Shown: piece by piece, positions 1 to 9,195 of the stretch
Position numbering within the stretch: the stretch's first letter is position 1
Layout: every line of letters begins with the position of its first letter
The notes under the pieces: generated by a model
The model's database searches: none
Told to the model about the DNA's origin: nothing
The model's input: only the letters and a program-made list of their open reading frames with translations
Translations under genes and position numbers: made by a program
Source of the DNA: VAZQ01 sp963744275
Lineage (GTDB): Bacteria > Pseudomonadota > Alphaproteobacteria > Rhizobiales > Xanthobacteraceae
Assembly (NCBI GenBank): GCA_963744275.1
Contig: CAVUSX010000007.1
Coordinates: 124,001 to 188,000 of the forward strand
DNA length: 64,000 nt
Direction of reading: 5' to 3'

Positions 1-2851
1 TGCGGCCGACCGCGACGTCGAGCGGGTTTCGCAACGTCGCCACCACATAGGCGCCGCTGCCCCAATCATTGCCGACCGGCAGGTTCAGGCGGGCGACACC
101 CGCCGGCACGTCCTGCACGATGGTCTTGAACAGCCGGTCGCCGATCACGTTCAAGGTGACCTTGCCGGCCGTGCGCGCCGTCACCGCCACCGTCATGTTG
201 TCGCCGGCGGCGTATTCCGGCTTGTCGACCGCGATCTCCAGCATGTCGGGCGTATCGGCGCTGGCGTCCGCATACCAGCCGGCATCGAAGGCGACCGAGG
301 TGACCGCGCCGTTGCGGCCGCCATCGGAGACCTCGAGCCGGTAGCGGCCCCACTGCACCGGCAACGCGATGCGGCCGGGCTTGTCGGCCGCGACGTCGAG
401 CTGCCCGTCGGCGACCCGCTTGGTCAGCTTGACCGGCTCGTAGTTCCAGGAATTGTCGCGCCGATAATACTGATATCGGGTCTCGACCCGCAGCAGCTCA
501 TAATGCAGGCCGGTGCGCGGCAGCGGCTTGCCGTCGGGCGCCGCCACGATCACATCGAAGCTCGCATTCTGGCCCTCGCCGAGCGAGCGGCCGGAGAACA
601 GCGGCTTGACCCCGATCATGGCGCTCGCCGGCGTCACCGGCAGGGTCAGCTTGCGCTCGACCGCGCGGCCGCCGGCCTCCGCCATGCGCACCGTGATCTG
701 CGCCTCCAGCGGACGGGTGGCGCTCGGCTGCTTGTCGAGCGCGACCTGGAAATGCGCCTTGCCGTTTTGGTCGGTGTCGGGCAGGTCCTCCAGCGGCTGG
801 CGCGTCGCCTCCACCTCCTCGTCCGACAATCCGAACTGATAGCCGGGAAATCCGGCGCGCGCGTCGGCGGGCGCGATCACCACCTCGCCATCGAGGCTCA
901 AGCCCGATGTGGGCGCCCCGTAGAGGAAGTGGCCGTCGACCGTGACCTCGGCCGGATTGCTCTTGGACACGCTCTTGGCGGTCGACCCGAGTGCGAACTC
1001 GAGCCGATCCGGCACGTAGTCCTCGACCATGAAGCTGGTCTCGCCGACCGGCGGACGCTTGGGATCCGTGAAGGCGCGCACCCGCCAGGTGCCGCTCGGG
1101 GCCGAGGCCACCAGCGGCACCGCGAGCGCATGCCCGCCCACGCCCTGATCGGCCACCACGGTGCGGCGATATTCGACGCCGTCGGGCCGCTCCACCACCA
1201 GGGTCAGCGGCACCCCGAGCGCGGCCGTCGCCTGCGGGTCGCGCAACAGCGAGGTGATCTGCACGGTCTCGCCCGAGCGATAGACGCCGCGCTCGGTATA
1301 CACGAAGGCATCGAGGCCGGCCGGCACCGTGCGTCCGGAGACGCCGCGGTCCGAGAGATCGAAAGCCGGCGTCTTGAGGCTCAGGAACGCATAGTCGCCC
1401 TTGGCGTCGCTCGCCACGATCATGGCGGGAGATTGCCCGCCTTCGCCCCGCGTCAGCGCGGCATCGAACTGCACATAGCCGGCATCATTGGTGCGCTTGG
1501 TCGAGAGGATCTCGTTGTTGCGCGCGATCAGCCGGATCTCGACCTGCCCCTCGCCCTTCGCGGTCTCCAGCGAATGCACGAAAGCATGCACGCCGTCGTT
1601 GCCCGAGAAGGCGGTGAGCCCGAGATCGGAGACGATGAACCATTGGGTGGCGCCCGCCTGGGAATCGTCGTCGGTGGTCCCGGCGGCGCCTGCGTGCATC
1701 ACATAGACGCCGGGCGCGAGCGCACCGATCGCCGAGGTGATCGGAAACGCGGTGGTCACGTCGACATTCAGAGTCGGCTCGACCTTCATGGAGCCCTTCC
1801 AGACCGAAACGCCCTGCTCCTGCGTCAGCCGCTCGAAATCGTAGCGGTCGAGATCGGTCTGGAAATTGCTGCCCAGCACGGTGTCGAGCAGGTTGCGGTC
1901 GCCGATACGGTAGATCTCGATCGCGACCGTGGCGGTATTCACGCTCACCACCGGAATGCCGCGTTGCCCGCTGCGCGGCAGCACATAGGCCTTGTCGACG
2001 AAGCGCACGAACGGCTTGCGGTCGCGCACATAAATGTTGAATTCCGCCGTCTTCGCCAGGGTCTCCTTCACCACCGAGGGGATTCCGGCCCGCATCGTCA
2101 CGGTATAGTGCTCGCCGTGCTTGAGGCCCTCGATGCAGATCTGGCGCTCGTCCACCGACAGCGCCGGCTTGTCCTCGCCCGCGACCGCCACGAACGGCGA
2201 GAAGTCGGTGCGCTTGCCCGGCAGGTCCTCGGAGAACTGGAAGCAGGCGCGCGGCGAGGCGGCGTCCGAATCCACCGAATAATCGAGCAGGCGGAAGCCG
2301 TGATCCTCGCGCATGCGCTCGTATTGCTGGCGCACGTCGGCGACCTCGCGCAGCTCCAGCGACTGCCGCATGGCATCGAGCGCGGGGCGCCATAGGCTGC
2401 GGTCCGCGAAGCTGCGCGAGATGACCAGCAGGCTTTCGGCTTCCTCGGCCGGGTTGCTGGTGCGCTGATACGCGATATAGGCCGCCGTGGCGGCGCGATC
2501 GAGCAGCGCGGAGCGCTCCTGATCGTTGCCGGGGCGAATCTGCAGGACCGATTTGGCCAGCCGCAGCCAGTTGGCGCTGTCGTTGGGCGCCGCCACCACG
2601 ATCTGTCCGAGGATCTGCAGGCCGGTGCGGAAATCGTTGCGCCCGAAAGCCGCATCCGCGTCGCGCCGCAGCGTCGCCGCCGGCTTCGTCACCGGCCCGG
2701 CATCGCTCTTGATCTTGGCCTCGAGCTTGATTGCCGAGTCCGCCAGATCGTCGCGCTGATAGGCCTTCTCGGCGGACGCCGGAGCCGCGGCCAGCATGGG
2801 CACAAGCAGAACGAGCGCGGCTGCGAGGCCGGCGCGCACGAACGTAAGCAT
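1..2851 (-). CDS. Alpha-2-macroglobulin-like protease inhibitor (YfaS type), 3' end outside window
   Basis: Bacterial alpha-2-macroglobulins are periplasmic protease traps. I translated this frame by hand because it is open at base 1: 950 codons are visible of a family normally near 1,500-1,750 residues, so the bait region, any CXEQ thioester and the C-terminal domains are not in view. The ATG at 2851 follows a GGAGGAG Shine-Dalgarno. Residues 1-28 form a signal peptide (hydrophobic core, cleavage after PASA) with no lipobox Cys, so the protein is probably soluble in the periplasm. A helical, TPR-like stretch (about 40-150) is followed by beta-rich macroglobulin domains, with family-typical segments such as YTERGVYRSGETV and FMVEDYVPDRLEF. 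The usual partner pbpC (PBP1C) would lie beyond the window edge. A long antisense frame (503-2395, plus) is a composition shadow. Confidence 0.88.
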   Translation of the reverse strand, partial: MLTFVRAGLAAALVLLVPMLAAAPASAEKAYQRDDLADSAIKLEAKIKSDAGPVTKPAATLRRDADAAFGRNDFRTGLQILGQIVVAAPNDSANWLRLAKSVLQIRPGNDQERSALLDRAATAAYIAYQRTSNPAEEAESLLVISRSFADRSLWRPALDAMRQSLELREVADVRQQYERMREDHGFRLLDYSVDSDAASPRACFQFSEDLPGKRTDFSPFVAVAGEDKPALSVDERQICIEGLKHGEHYTVTMRAGIPSVVKETLAKTAEFNIYVRDRKPFVRFVDKAYVLPRSGQRGIPVVSVNTATVAIEIYRIGDRNLLDTVLGSNFQTDLDRYDFERLTQEQGVSVWKGSMKVEPTLNVDVTTAFPITSAIGALAPGVYVMHAGAAGTTDDDSQAGATQWFIVSDLGLTAFSGNDGVHAFVHSLETAKGEGQVEIRLIARNNEILSTKRTNDAGYVQFDAALTRGEGGQSPAMIVASDAKGDYAFLSLKTPAFDLSDRGVSGRTVPAGLDAFVYTERGVYRSGETVQITSLLRDPQATAALGVPLTLVVERPDGVEYRRTVVADQGVGGHALAVPLVASAPSGTWRVRAFTDPKRPPVGETSFMVEDYVPDRLEFALGSTAKSVSKSNPAEVTVDGHFLYGAPTSGLSLDGEVVIAPADARAGFPGYQFGLSDEEVEATRQPLEDLPDTDQNGKAHFQVALDKQPSATRPLEAQITVRMAEAGGRAVERKLTLPVTPASAMIGVKPLFSGRSLGEGQNASFDVIVAAPDGKPLPRTGLHYELLRVETRYQYYRRDNSWNYEPVKLTKRVADGQLDVAADKPGRIALPVQWGRYRLEVSDGGRNGAVTSVAFDAGWYADASADTPDMLEIAVDKPEYAAGDNMTVAVTARTAGKVTLNVIGDRLFKTIVQDVPAGVARLNLPVGNDWGSGAYVVATLRNPLDVAVGR

Positions 2852-3369
2852 GGGGTGATCTCCTCCCGGTCGGCGCATTTGCGCGCGGGCAATTCAGGAC
2901 GGGCGCGCGATCATGGGCTCGCAAACGTGTCGAGGTCATGACCGCATCACGCCCACCCCCTGTCAAGCCACGCTTGCCGCCTGGTCGCGAGCGTCAATGT
3001 CCGTGATCGGCGGCGCGCCTGCGCAAAGCTGCGCACCGGCCGTCATTCATGCGCACCGGACCGCACCGGCGCGCACGGATCAAGGGCTGTGGCACCCTCT
3101 TGAAGACCCTGCCGGCGTAGCCGCTGTGGGGTGGGCAACGCGCCCTCACCGCCTCGCATGTGGCGGCACGCCCATCGCGGGTTGCCCACGCGGAACCACT
3201 CGCGACGCAAGAGCGCGGGCAAAATTCAGCGACGCCGGGTCAACATGATCGAGATGCCCGGCAATTCGACCGTTGCGGTTGAGGCAATCGACGCGAGAGA
3301 CCCGTATCCCACAGGACGCCGTCAAGGAAACTTGTACCCAGGACGGACCGGGCTTAAAGAACCCCCTGT
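2852..3369. other. Intergenic, no gene seen
   Basis: About 520 bases between the macroglobulin gene start and tRNA-Arg. Open frames here (for example 2913-3248 plus) lack a ribosome binding site and read as low-complexity arginine/alanine/proline. Promoters for the minus-strand gene and the tRNA should lie here, but I see no clear consensus. Confidence 0.6.
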
Positions 3370-3445
3370 GGCCCCGTAGCTCAGGGGATAGAGCAACAGC
3401 CTTCTAAGCTGAAGGTCCCTGGTTCGAATCCAGGCGGGGTCGCCA
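3370..3445 (+). tRNA. tRNA-Arg (anticodon TCT)
   Basis: A 76-base cloverleaf with encoded CCA. The acceptor GGCCCCG pairs with CGGGGTC (one G-T), the D-arm is GCTC/GAGC, the anticodon loop CTTCTAA gives TCT, and the T-arm is CCTGG/CCAGG around TTCGAAT. The outermost anticodon-stem pair is A-A. The gene reads AGA codons. Lower-GC DNA lies immediately downstream, and a partial copy of its 3' end recurs at 4301-4325, as expected if this tRNA served as an integration site. Confidence 0.95.
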
Positions 3446-3674
3446 ACTAATAAATTCAATGGCTTAGCAGGTAATTGACGACAGTGGCGACAGCCATCGG
3501 CGACAGTTTTCTGGTGTGAAACGAAACACCGGACAGGAAATTTGCGCATCATCGAAGGGAAGACCCGGAGCAGGCCTTGAGCCGGCTGTATCCCGACAGA
3601 GCGCCTGCTCTCCCGCAGTTCAAGAGTCCGTGTTAGCGGTGTTCGCCAAGTTAGAGCGCGGGAGGGGGGAACAG

Positions 3675-4172
3675 ATGCAGACCGCACTGGCGACCATGAA
3701 GCGCACGTTTCTATTCGGCATTGCGGGGGCTTTGATCTCATCATCCTTCGTCAGCGTGTTGAGATTGGTGGGCAGTCTGGATGTGTTGGTAGGTGCCGTG
3801 CCTACCCCGATTAATTTCGTTCGCAACATAAGCCTAAGTGCGTTGACGTTGGTGGTTTGCATACCAGTCATTACCCGCGTCCTCCATATGACTGAGACCC
3901 CGGAACAGCCGTCCGGGTGGCGGACGATGGTTCGGTGGTATAAGGAATTGTCGGACGCGCAACGGGTAAGGCGCTATTCTGTTCTTCCTCCTTCGCCGCC
4001 GTTGCCTCCGAGAGAGAACCCCGGCCCCGGCTACCCTGCTGTTCTCGGCTGGTTGATAGGATTCGGGTTCGGCGTGTGTCTGGTTATCGCGACCCTAAAT
4101 TTTGTCTCGATCCTGGTTTTTCATCAGCCCGGACCGTTCGGCAGCACTTTGGACCCACTAATCCGCCGTTGA
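3675..4172 (+). CDS. Small membrane protein, unknown function
   Basis: A 165-residue product. The ATG at 3675 follows a purine-rich GGGAGGGGGGA site; in-frame sequence upstream (from 3516) is not protein-like and overlaps the tRNA flank. Two or three hydrophobic segments are visible: residues about 8-30 (TFLFGIAGALISSSFVSVL), about 55-75 (SLSALTLVVCIPVI) and about 120-147 (VLGWLIGFGFGVCLVIATLN), separated by a proline-rich linker with PPSPPLPPRENPGPG. I do not recognise a family. Base composition is lower in GC than flanking genes, and it sits between tRNA-Arg and a partial copy of that tRNA's 3' end, so it may be the cargo of a tiny integrated element. The reading frame is clear; the function is not. 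Confidence 0.6.
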   Translation: MQTALATMKRTFLFGIAGALISSSFVSVLRLVGSLDVLVGAVPTPINFVRNISLSALTLVVCIPVITRVLHMTETPEQPSGWRTMVRWYKELSDAQRVRRYSVLPPSPPLPPRENPGPGYPAVLGWLIGFGFGVCLVIATLNFVSILVFHQPGPFGSTLDPLIRR

Positions 4173-4300
4173 TTGCCATTTGGCATTGCGAAACTGCGGC
4201 CGAAGTATGCGCCGTTCTCAATGAAGCGGCGGCGAAGCTGATTGGCGACAAGGGTAAATGCCGACGAAATGGGGCACATCTTGCACTTTTTGGCTCTCAG

Positions 4301-4325
4301 GATTCCCAGCCAGACGGGGTCGCCA
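4301..4325 (+). repeat. Partial copy of tRNA-Arg 3' end, possible att remnant
   Basis: These 25 bases match the last 25 bases of tRNA-Arg (3421-3445) at 20 positions, including the terminal 11 bases CGGGGTCGCCA exactly. Such duplications mark the far end of elements that integrate into a tRNA 3' end. No integrase gene lies between the copies, so this would be a remnant. Confidence 0.5.
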
Positions 4326-4407
4326 CAAAATCAATGGTCCGTTCCGGGCAGATGCGTTACGGTTCATACCTAAGACGAGAAATACCATAGCCGAATTGGA
4401 GTCGTCT

Positions 4408-4863
4408 ATGAACCAAGAACAAGCCGAGCAGAAAAGCTATCAGATGCCGCCGCAGGACGGGTTTACCGTCGCGCACTTTCTCACCGTCGCCGACATCGAA
4501 CGATCGGCTCGATTTTATGAAACGGTCTTCGGAGGTCGCATCCTGAGCAGAGGCGACAGCAGCGGCGCGCCGGGGTACATCCAGATCGCGAACACTTGGC
4601 TCATCGTCAACGTCGGGGGCGGTCCGACACCCGACAAACCATCGGTAACGCTCAGCACCCCCGCCGACCCCGATTCAGTCAGCAGCTTCATGAATATCCG
4701 CGTTGCGGATATACATGCGTGCTATGAACTATGGCGAAATCGAGGAGCCGAGTTTATCACGGAGCCGAAGGACAAGTACGGCGAGACGCGCTGCTACATT
4801 CGCGATCCTGATGGTTATATTATCGAAGTCGGGCAAAGCAAGCCGGGCTTCGCTTACGGCTGA
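4408..4863 (+). CDS. VOC-superfamily (glyoxalase/bleomycin-resistance-like) protein
   Basis: A 151-residue single-module vicinal-oxygen-chelate protein. The start is the ATG at 4408 with TTGGAG about 8 bases upstream, preferred over an in-frame ATG at 4258 whose extra 50 residues are not protein-like. The fold signature is plain: VAHFLTVADIERSARFYETVFGGR near the N-terminus, then a second half-module ending YIRDPDGYIIEVGQ, where the Glu is the usual metal ligand position. VOC proteins act as dioxygenases, glyoxalases, epimerases or resistance proteins, and sequence alone does not pick a substrate. It stands just upstream of the cardiolipin synthase on the same strand (77-base gap), but no functional link is evident. 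Confidence 0.85.
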   Translation: MNQEQAEQKSYQMPPQDGFTVAHFLTVADIERSARFYETVFGGRILSRGDSSGAPGYIQIANTWLIVNVGGGPTPDKPSVTLSTPADPDSVSSFMNIRVADIHACYELWRNRGAEFITEPKDKYGETRCYIRDPDGYIIEVGQSKPGFAYG

Positions 4864-4940
4864 TCGACACGGCATGAAGCATCTGACCGCGCCCAATGGA
4901 TCAGCAGCCGCGTGAGCGGCGCGAAAAATAATCCTCGGAT

Positions 4941-6428
4941 GTGACCGCTTCTGGTCTTTTCATCCTGACGGACGACGGCCACCTGAGCCCCAATAGTAAA
5001 GACCCAACAGTGTTGCAAAGCGTCTACCAGGGCGGCGCGGTCGGTTTGCCGCTCATCCACATAACGCTCGCGATTGGCGTGACGTTGCACGTGCTGTTCA
5101 CCAAGCGCGATGTCGGCGCATCCATCGGCTGGATCGGCCTCGCCTGGCTTTCGCCGATCCTCGGCAGCATGCTCTATCTCATCTTCGGGATCAATCGGGT
5201 CAGGCGACGTGCCGGTCAACTGCGCGGCGCACGCCCGTTTCGACCTTCGGACGGGCGGCATTCTGCCGTGCCGGGCCGGGACGATTATCTGGCGGCTCTC
5301 GAGCGCGCCGGACACCGAATAACGCAGCGCCCGACCCAAAACGACAATGCGGTTACCCTGTTGCACAACGGTGACGAAGCCTATCCGCAAATGATCGCCG
5401 CGATCGACGCAGCACGGCGCAGCGTCGGCTTGTCGAGCTATCTCTTCCGGGCCGACGCCATCGGTTCGACCTTCATCGACGCTCTCGATCGCGCCCGCCG
5501 ACGCGGCGTCCAGGTACGCGTCTTGATCGACAGCATCGGCAGCGGCTACTTCCTCGCCCCGGCATATTGGGAGCTGCGGAAACGCGGGATCGAGGTCGTC
5601 CGCTTCATGCACTCCCCACTCCCGTGGCGCATGCCCTTCATCAATCTCCGCAACCACAAGAAGCTGCTCGGCGTCGATGGCAGCGTCGCGTTTATGGGTG
5701 GACTCAATATCGGGGACGAAAATGTGCTTCATGGCAAGCCGTCGCACCCGGTGCGCGACGTTCATTTCCGCCTGGAAGGGCCGGTCGTCACCCAGCTGAT
5801 CGAAGCATTTGCCGATGACTGGCTCTTTGCATCCGGCGAAACTCTGCTGGGCGAGGACTGGTTTCCTTCCGTCGCCGGCGCCGGCGCCGCGGTCGCGCGC
5901 GTGGTCGTCTCAGGGCCCGACCAGGACGTCCAAAAGATCGAGTTTCTGATCCTCGAGGCGATCGCCTGTGCGCGGCACTCGATCCATATCATGACACCCT
6001 ATTTCCTGCCCGATGACGACCTGCTCACCGCCCTCGCCTTGGCCGCGATACGTGGCATCGAGGTCACTGTAATCATACCGGCACGAGGCAATCATCCTTT
6101 CGTCGACTCGGCCACCCGCAGCCAAATCGGCCCGCTCCTCGCGGCCGGATGCCGGGTCTTGCAAAGTCTGCCGCCCTTCGACCACTCCAAGCTGATGACG
6201 GCAGATGACATCTGGTGTCTCATCGGTAGCGCCAATTGGGATACGCGCAGCTTCCGCTTGAATTTCGAGCTGAACACCGAGATCTATGATTCCGGTCTTG
6301 CCGAACAACTAAACACGCTCATGGCCGCAAAAAAGTGCTCGCCCTTGACAACGGCCGAGCTCGATGCGCGCCCGTTTCCCATCCGCTTATTCGACAACGG
6401 CGCGCGCCTGATGCTGCCCTATCTCTAG
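4941..6428 (+). CDS. cls: Cardiolipin synthase (phospholipase D family)
   Basis: Condenses two phosphatidylglycerol molecules, or PG with another phospholipid, into cardiolipin at the inner membrane. 495 residues, matching ClsA-type enzymes. The N-terminus has two hydrophobic segments (about 30-55 and 62-84, GWIGLAWLSPILGSMLYLIF) followed by a basic stretch. Both HKD motifs are complete: NHKKLLGVDGSVAFMGGLN near 235 and DHSKLMTADDIWCLIGSANW near 415. The first in-frame start is GTG at 4941 with a poor ribosome site; a slightly later GTG or TTG is possible but would shorten the first membrane helix. It has no obvious operon partner. Confidence 0.92.
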   Translation: MTASGLFILTDDGHLSPNSKDPTVLQSVYQGGAVGLPLIHITLAIGVTLHVLFTKRDVGASIGWIGLAWLSPILGSMLYLIFGINRVRRRAGQLRGARPFRPSDGRHSAVPGRDDYLAALERAGHRITQRPTQNDNAVTLLHNGDEAYPQMIAAIDAARRSVGLSSYLFRADAIGSTFIDALDRARRRGVQVRVLIDSIGSGYFLAPAYWELRKRGIEVVRFMHSPLPWRMPFINLRNHKKLLGVDGSVAFMGGLNIGDENVLHGKPSHPVRDVHFRLEGPVVTQLIEAFADDWLFASGETLLGEDWFPSVAGAGAAVARVVVSGPDQDVQKIEFLILEAIACARHSIHIMTPYFLPDDDLLTALALAAIRGIEVTVIIPARGNHPFVDSATRSQIGPLLAAGCRVLQSLPPFDHSKLMTADDIWCLIGSANWDTRSFRLNFELNTEIYDSGLAEQLNTLMAAKKCSPLTTAELDARPFPIRLFDNGARLMLPYL

Positions 6429-7861
6429 GTATCTCTCAAATGACGGCGGCAAACCTCAAGCAGACGGGATCGCGCTTCGTCGATGATCGCAATCGACATC
6501 GTCAAAGCTATTGGTCAAGAGGCGATGCTCAGGCGGCGGGCCCGCGTCACACGGCGCAGATCGGCTCCGTGCCCAATCGGCTCGTCAACATCGCGCCTTA
6601 TCGTCCGCGCACAGTCCACAACCACCGCGGCTGTATACCCAGTATAGTAATTGCATAACTTTATGATATATAAATCCGCTTGGCCAGAACTGGCTGATGC
6701 GGCGTATCGTGCTGTAACTACGAATATTTCTTAAGCTATTGCAACTTCAAGGGCATGGTCTTCGCCTGAGACAACCCGAAGAGCAGCGATAAACTTTATG
6801 TTGTCGAAACTATATATTTATGTCATTTTTACTTCTGGGGTCGGAATCGCCACGGCAGCACACGCCGGCCACCGGGGGCAAAGGCATGAATTTGGCTGAA
6901 GTTGGAGCCGGCAGCGAGGTCCCCTTCGCAAAGGCTCGCAGTTGGCGATGAGTGTAGCAATGAGACACCCGAGTAAGCCGAGCCGCCTCCGCGGCAGCAC
7001 AGTCCGCCCGCGCGATGTCGCGAACGCTAAGGAGCAGTTGGCACCGCAGCAGGATAATTGGGGCTATGAAGTGAACGCAAAGCCGCCGTTGGATGCCCCC
7101 GCGAAGACCGAGCCGTGCCCCCTGCGACCATTCGCTGAACTCATGATTGAGCTTCATGCCGGCGATTTCAACGACTCCGCCGGTGCGGTACCGGCACGGC
7201 CTACAAATCGGAAACCAGACATCGCTGCCCTCCACAAGCCTTCGGGGACGCCGGCTCGTTCTGGCAATTCTCCGGCTGTTGAGCGCGCCGATCGACACGC
7301 AATTACGCGCAAACTGAAATGAGACAGAGTGCCGTAGCGGATCGTTTTGCAATGCATCCAGCACATCAGCGGGGGCGACGGGGTGAAGCGGCCATCTCCG
7401 AACCTTCTCCAGGGGCTCCAGCCTTGGCGTTTCCTGCCGGCCTTACCTGATTGGAGTCAACGAACGATGCGAGCCGAGTGGTCGTGTCGCACCACGCGCC
7501 GCGACCCTACTGCCTGCGCGCAATTGATCCCGGCTTTTCGCCCCCCAAGCCGAAGCTCAGATTGGCAACCTGCGCGCCTTCAACGGCCGCCCCCCGTTCG
7601 GCTCGACGGGCACATCCGGTTGCCCGATCGCAATCGCGTGTATCGGCTCATCGCGACACCGACACCGCGGCGATTTGTTTATTAGTTTGAAGATATCCGC
7701 TCGCGTATTCGCCTCGTGGGCGATTCACTGCCTTCCCGCATCAAGGAATGTTCATGCGCCGTGCAAGGACATGCGCCCAGAGCTTGTTGGGATGGAACCA
7801 ATTCCACCTCGAGGGGTTGTCTCTCGAAGCATCAATCTCGCACCAACATCGAGGACACTGA
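6429..7861. other. 1.4 kb region without a convincing gene
   Basis: Frames of 60-184 codons occur on both strands (for example 6810-7364 minus and 6942-7322 plus), but none has a good ribosome site, a recognisable motif or natural amino-acid composition. An A+T-rich patch at about 6640-6840 contrasts with the GC-rich surroundings and could hold promoters or mark a junction of foreign DNA. I see no terminal inverted repeats and no transposase. Confidence 0.55.
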
Positions 7862-8125
7862 ATGAGCAAGTTTCTGGCAATCGCGGCCGTGGCCGCTATG
7901 GCGATCGGCGGGAGCAGCACCGCGTTTGCTGCCGGCGGCCATGGCGGCGGTCATTTCGATGGTGGTCACGGCGGCGGCTTCGGTGGCCGCGGCTTCGGTG
8001 GGCCCGTTATCGGTCTCGGCTTTGCGCCGGGTTACTACGGCTACGGCTACGATCCCGGTTGTTATCAGCTCCAGCGGGTCTGGACTGGACGCAGATGGGT
8101 GATGCGGCAGGTCCAAGTCTGCTGA
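7862..8125 (+). CDS. Small secreted Gly/His-rich protein
   Basis: 87 residues. The ATG at 7862 follows a GAGG site. Residues 1-23 are a signal peptide (MSKFLAIAAVAAMAIGGSST, cleavage after AFA). The mature chain starts with a Gly/His repeat (GGHGGGHFDGGHGGGFGG), then a Gly/Tyr segment, and ends with a short CYQLQRVWTGRRWVMRQVQVC block holding two cysteines that could form one disulfide. Proteins of this plan are common in Bradyrhizobium and relatives; their function is unknown, though the His-rich repeat could bind metal. A strong hairpin follows at 8257-8281, consistent with a single-gene unit. Confidence 0.85.
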   Translation: MSKFLAIAAVAAMAIGGSSTAFAAGGHGGGHFDGGHGGGFGGRGFGGPVIGLGFAPGYYGYGYDPGCYQLQRVWTGRRWVMRQVQVC

Positions 8126-8256
8126 TCGTGACTGTCTGCAGTTCCAAGAGCACTTATCGAGGCGGCAAGGGCATCGGGTCGGTGCTCTTTTTTTTGCTTC
8201 CAGACCAGGCGGCCTTGGCACCGCCAATTGCCGGGCGCACGGCTTTCGCCGATGAA

Positions 8257-8281
8257 AAACCCCGGCATATGGCCGGGGTTT
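8257..8281 (+). terminator. Rho-independent-like terminator after the Gly/His-rich gene
   Basis: A perfect 10-bp stem with a five-base loop (ATATG): AAACCCCGGC pairs with GCCGGGGTTT, followed by the T-rich TCTATTT. It lies 131 bases after the stop at 8125. Confidence 0.7.
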
Positions 8282-8604
8282 CTATTTGCGTCTGCTTGCG
8301 GGCGACGGACCGCGGACCGAGGCCTGCTCACGCAAAGGTGTGAAAGATCGCCACATCCGCTCCGTCCCGCCGGGACGAACGAAGAATATGGGGCGCCGTC
8401 CTTTGACAATTCCCCTAAATGCGCGAAGGCGGGGGCGGGACCGGTCTCTACTCACTAACCCCTATTCACCACTGCCCGGCCCGGGAGGCCGACCGGTGGC
8501 CGCCTCGCCGCAGGCCGGGTCGCGTGTCCAAAATTCAACAGCCGCCCAAGACCGCGTCGGTAAAAATACCTTTGATTCGTGCCGGGCTACAGAAGGAGGA
8601 ACGG
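8282..8604. other. Intergenic, no gene seen
   Basis: About 320 bases between the terminator and the next small gene. The frames crossing it are not protein-like. It presumably carries the promoter of the gene at 8605. Confidence 0.5.
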
Positions 8605-8826
8605 ATGCACGGTGGATTCCTTGTTGTCGGCGACATTGGTGAGCGATTGCATAGACGGGCCCAGGACTGCCTCGAGCAGGCGGCGGAGACGGTCGACCCG
8701 GAATGTTCGCGTTTGTGGCACAAGCTCGCGTTGGACTGCTTGCGGATTGCCGCAGCAGTCCGAAAATCAGAGGAAGAAGGCGTTCCAATTAGTTGGTCGT
8801 TTTCCGGCGTTGCTGATTGTAGTTAG
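8605..8826 (+). CDS. Small helical protein, unknown function
   Basis: 73 residues. The start is fixed by a very strong AGAAGGAGGA site five bases before the ATG at 8605. The core LHRRAQDCLEQAAETVDPE followed by LWHKLALDCLRIAAAVRKS is amphipathic helix, resembling small Bradyrhizobiaceae proteins of pattern RRA-x-x-C ... W-x-x-L-A. The broken gene at 9196 shows a similar pattern, so the two may be diverged relatives. No catalytic motif is seen. An 8-bp inverted repeat (8827-8834 with 8873-8880) follows the stop directly and may act in termination. Confidence 0.7.
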   Translation: MHGGFLVVGDIGERLHRRAQDCLEQAAETVDPECSRLWHKLALDCLRIAAAVRKSEEEGVPISWSFSGVADCS

Positions 8827-9195
8827 GCTCACCGGGCGCTTTTTGTTGATTGAACGGTCGATAAAACTTCTTCGGTGAGCAATAGGATACAGACACGAAA
8901 CGGCGAATCAGACTGGATTCCGGTGGGGCGCGCTCTTTCTTCCCACCGGCGAGTGCCCTGGGGTCCGACCCATCCCTGTTGGCCGGATTTCCTGGTGGGA
9001 GGCGAAGGTGTTGTATGCAGCGGCATGAGGGCCCCGGATCAGAGGCCGTTCCGGGGCTCTCGCGCTCCCGCTTTGCGGGACGGATGCCGCGCGCACCGGG
9101 CCGGCTTCGAAGGGCGGATGCCCGCCGCGTGCGGTGGAGACCTCAAGTACGAGGACATGCGTACGAGGCCGTGTGAGGCGGAACGGACCACGACC
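8827..9195. other. Intergenic with two hairpins
   Basis: No gene is seen. It contains the inverted repeat GCTCACCG/CGGTGAGC (8827-8834 and 8873-8880) and a GCCCCGGA/TCCGGGGC hairpin at 9031-9057. Frames crossing it lack ribosome sites. Confidence 0.5.

Noticed and set aside
503..2395. 630-codon open frame on the plus strand
   Set aside because: It is antisense to the macroglobulin gene; composition is His/Arg/Gly/Ala-rich without motifs, the usual shadow in GC-rich DNA.
3322..3744. 140-codon minus-strand frame across tRNA-Arg
   Set aside because: It contains the well-known false peptide produced by translating a tRNA gene in reverse; not a protein.
6810..7364. 184-codon minus-strand frame in the gene-poor region
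   Set aside because: No ribosome site, no family resemblance, codon use unlike neighbours; kept only as part of the intergenic note.
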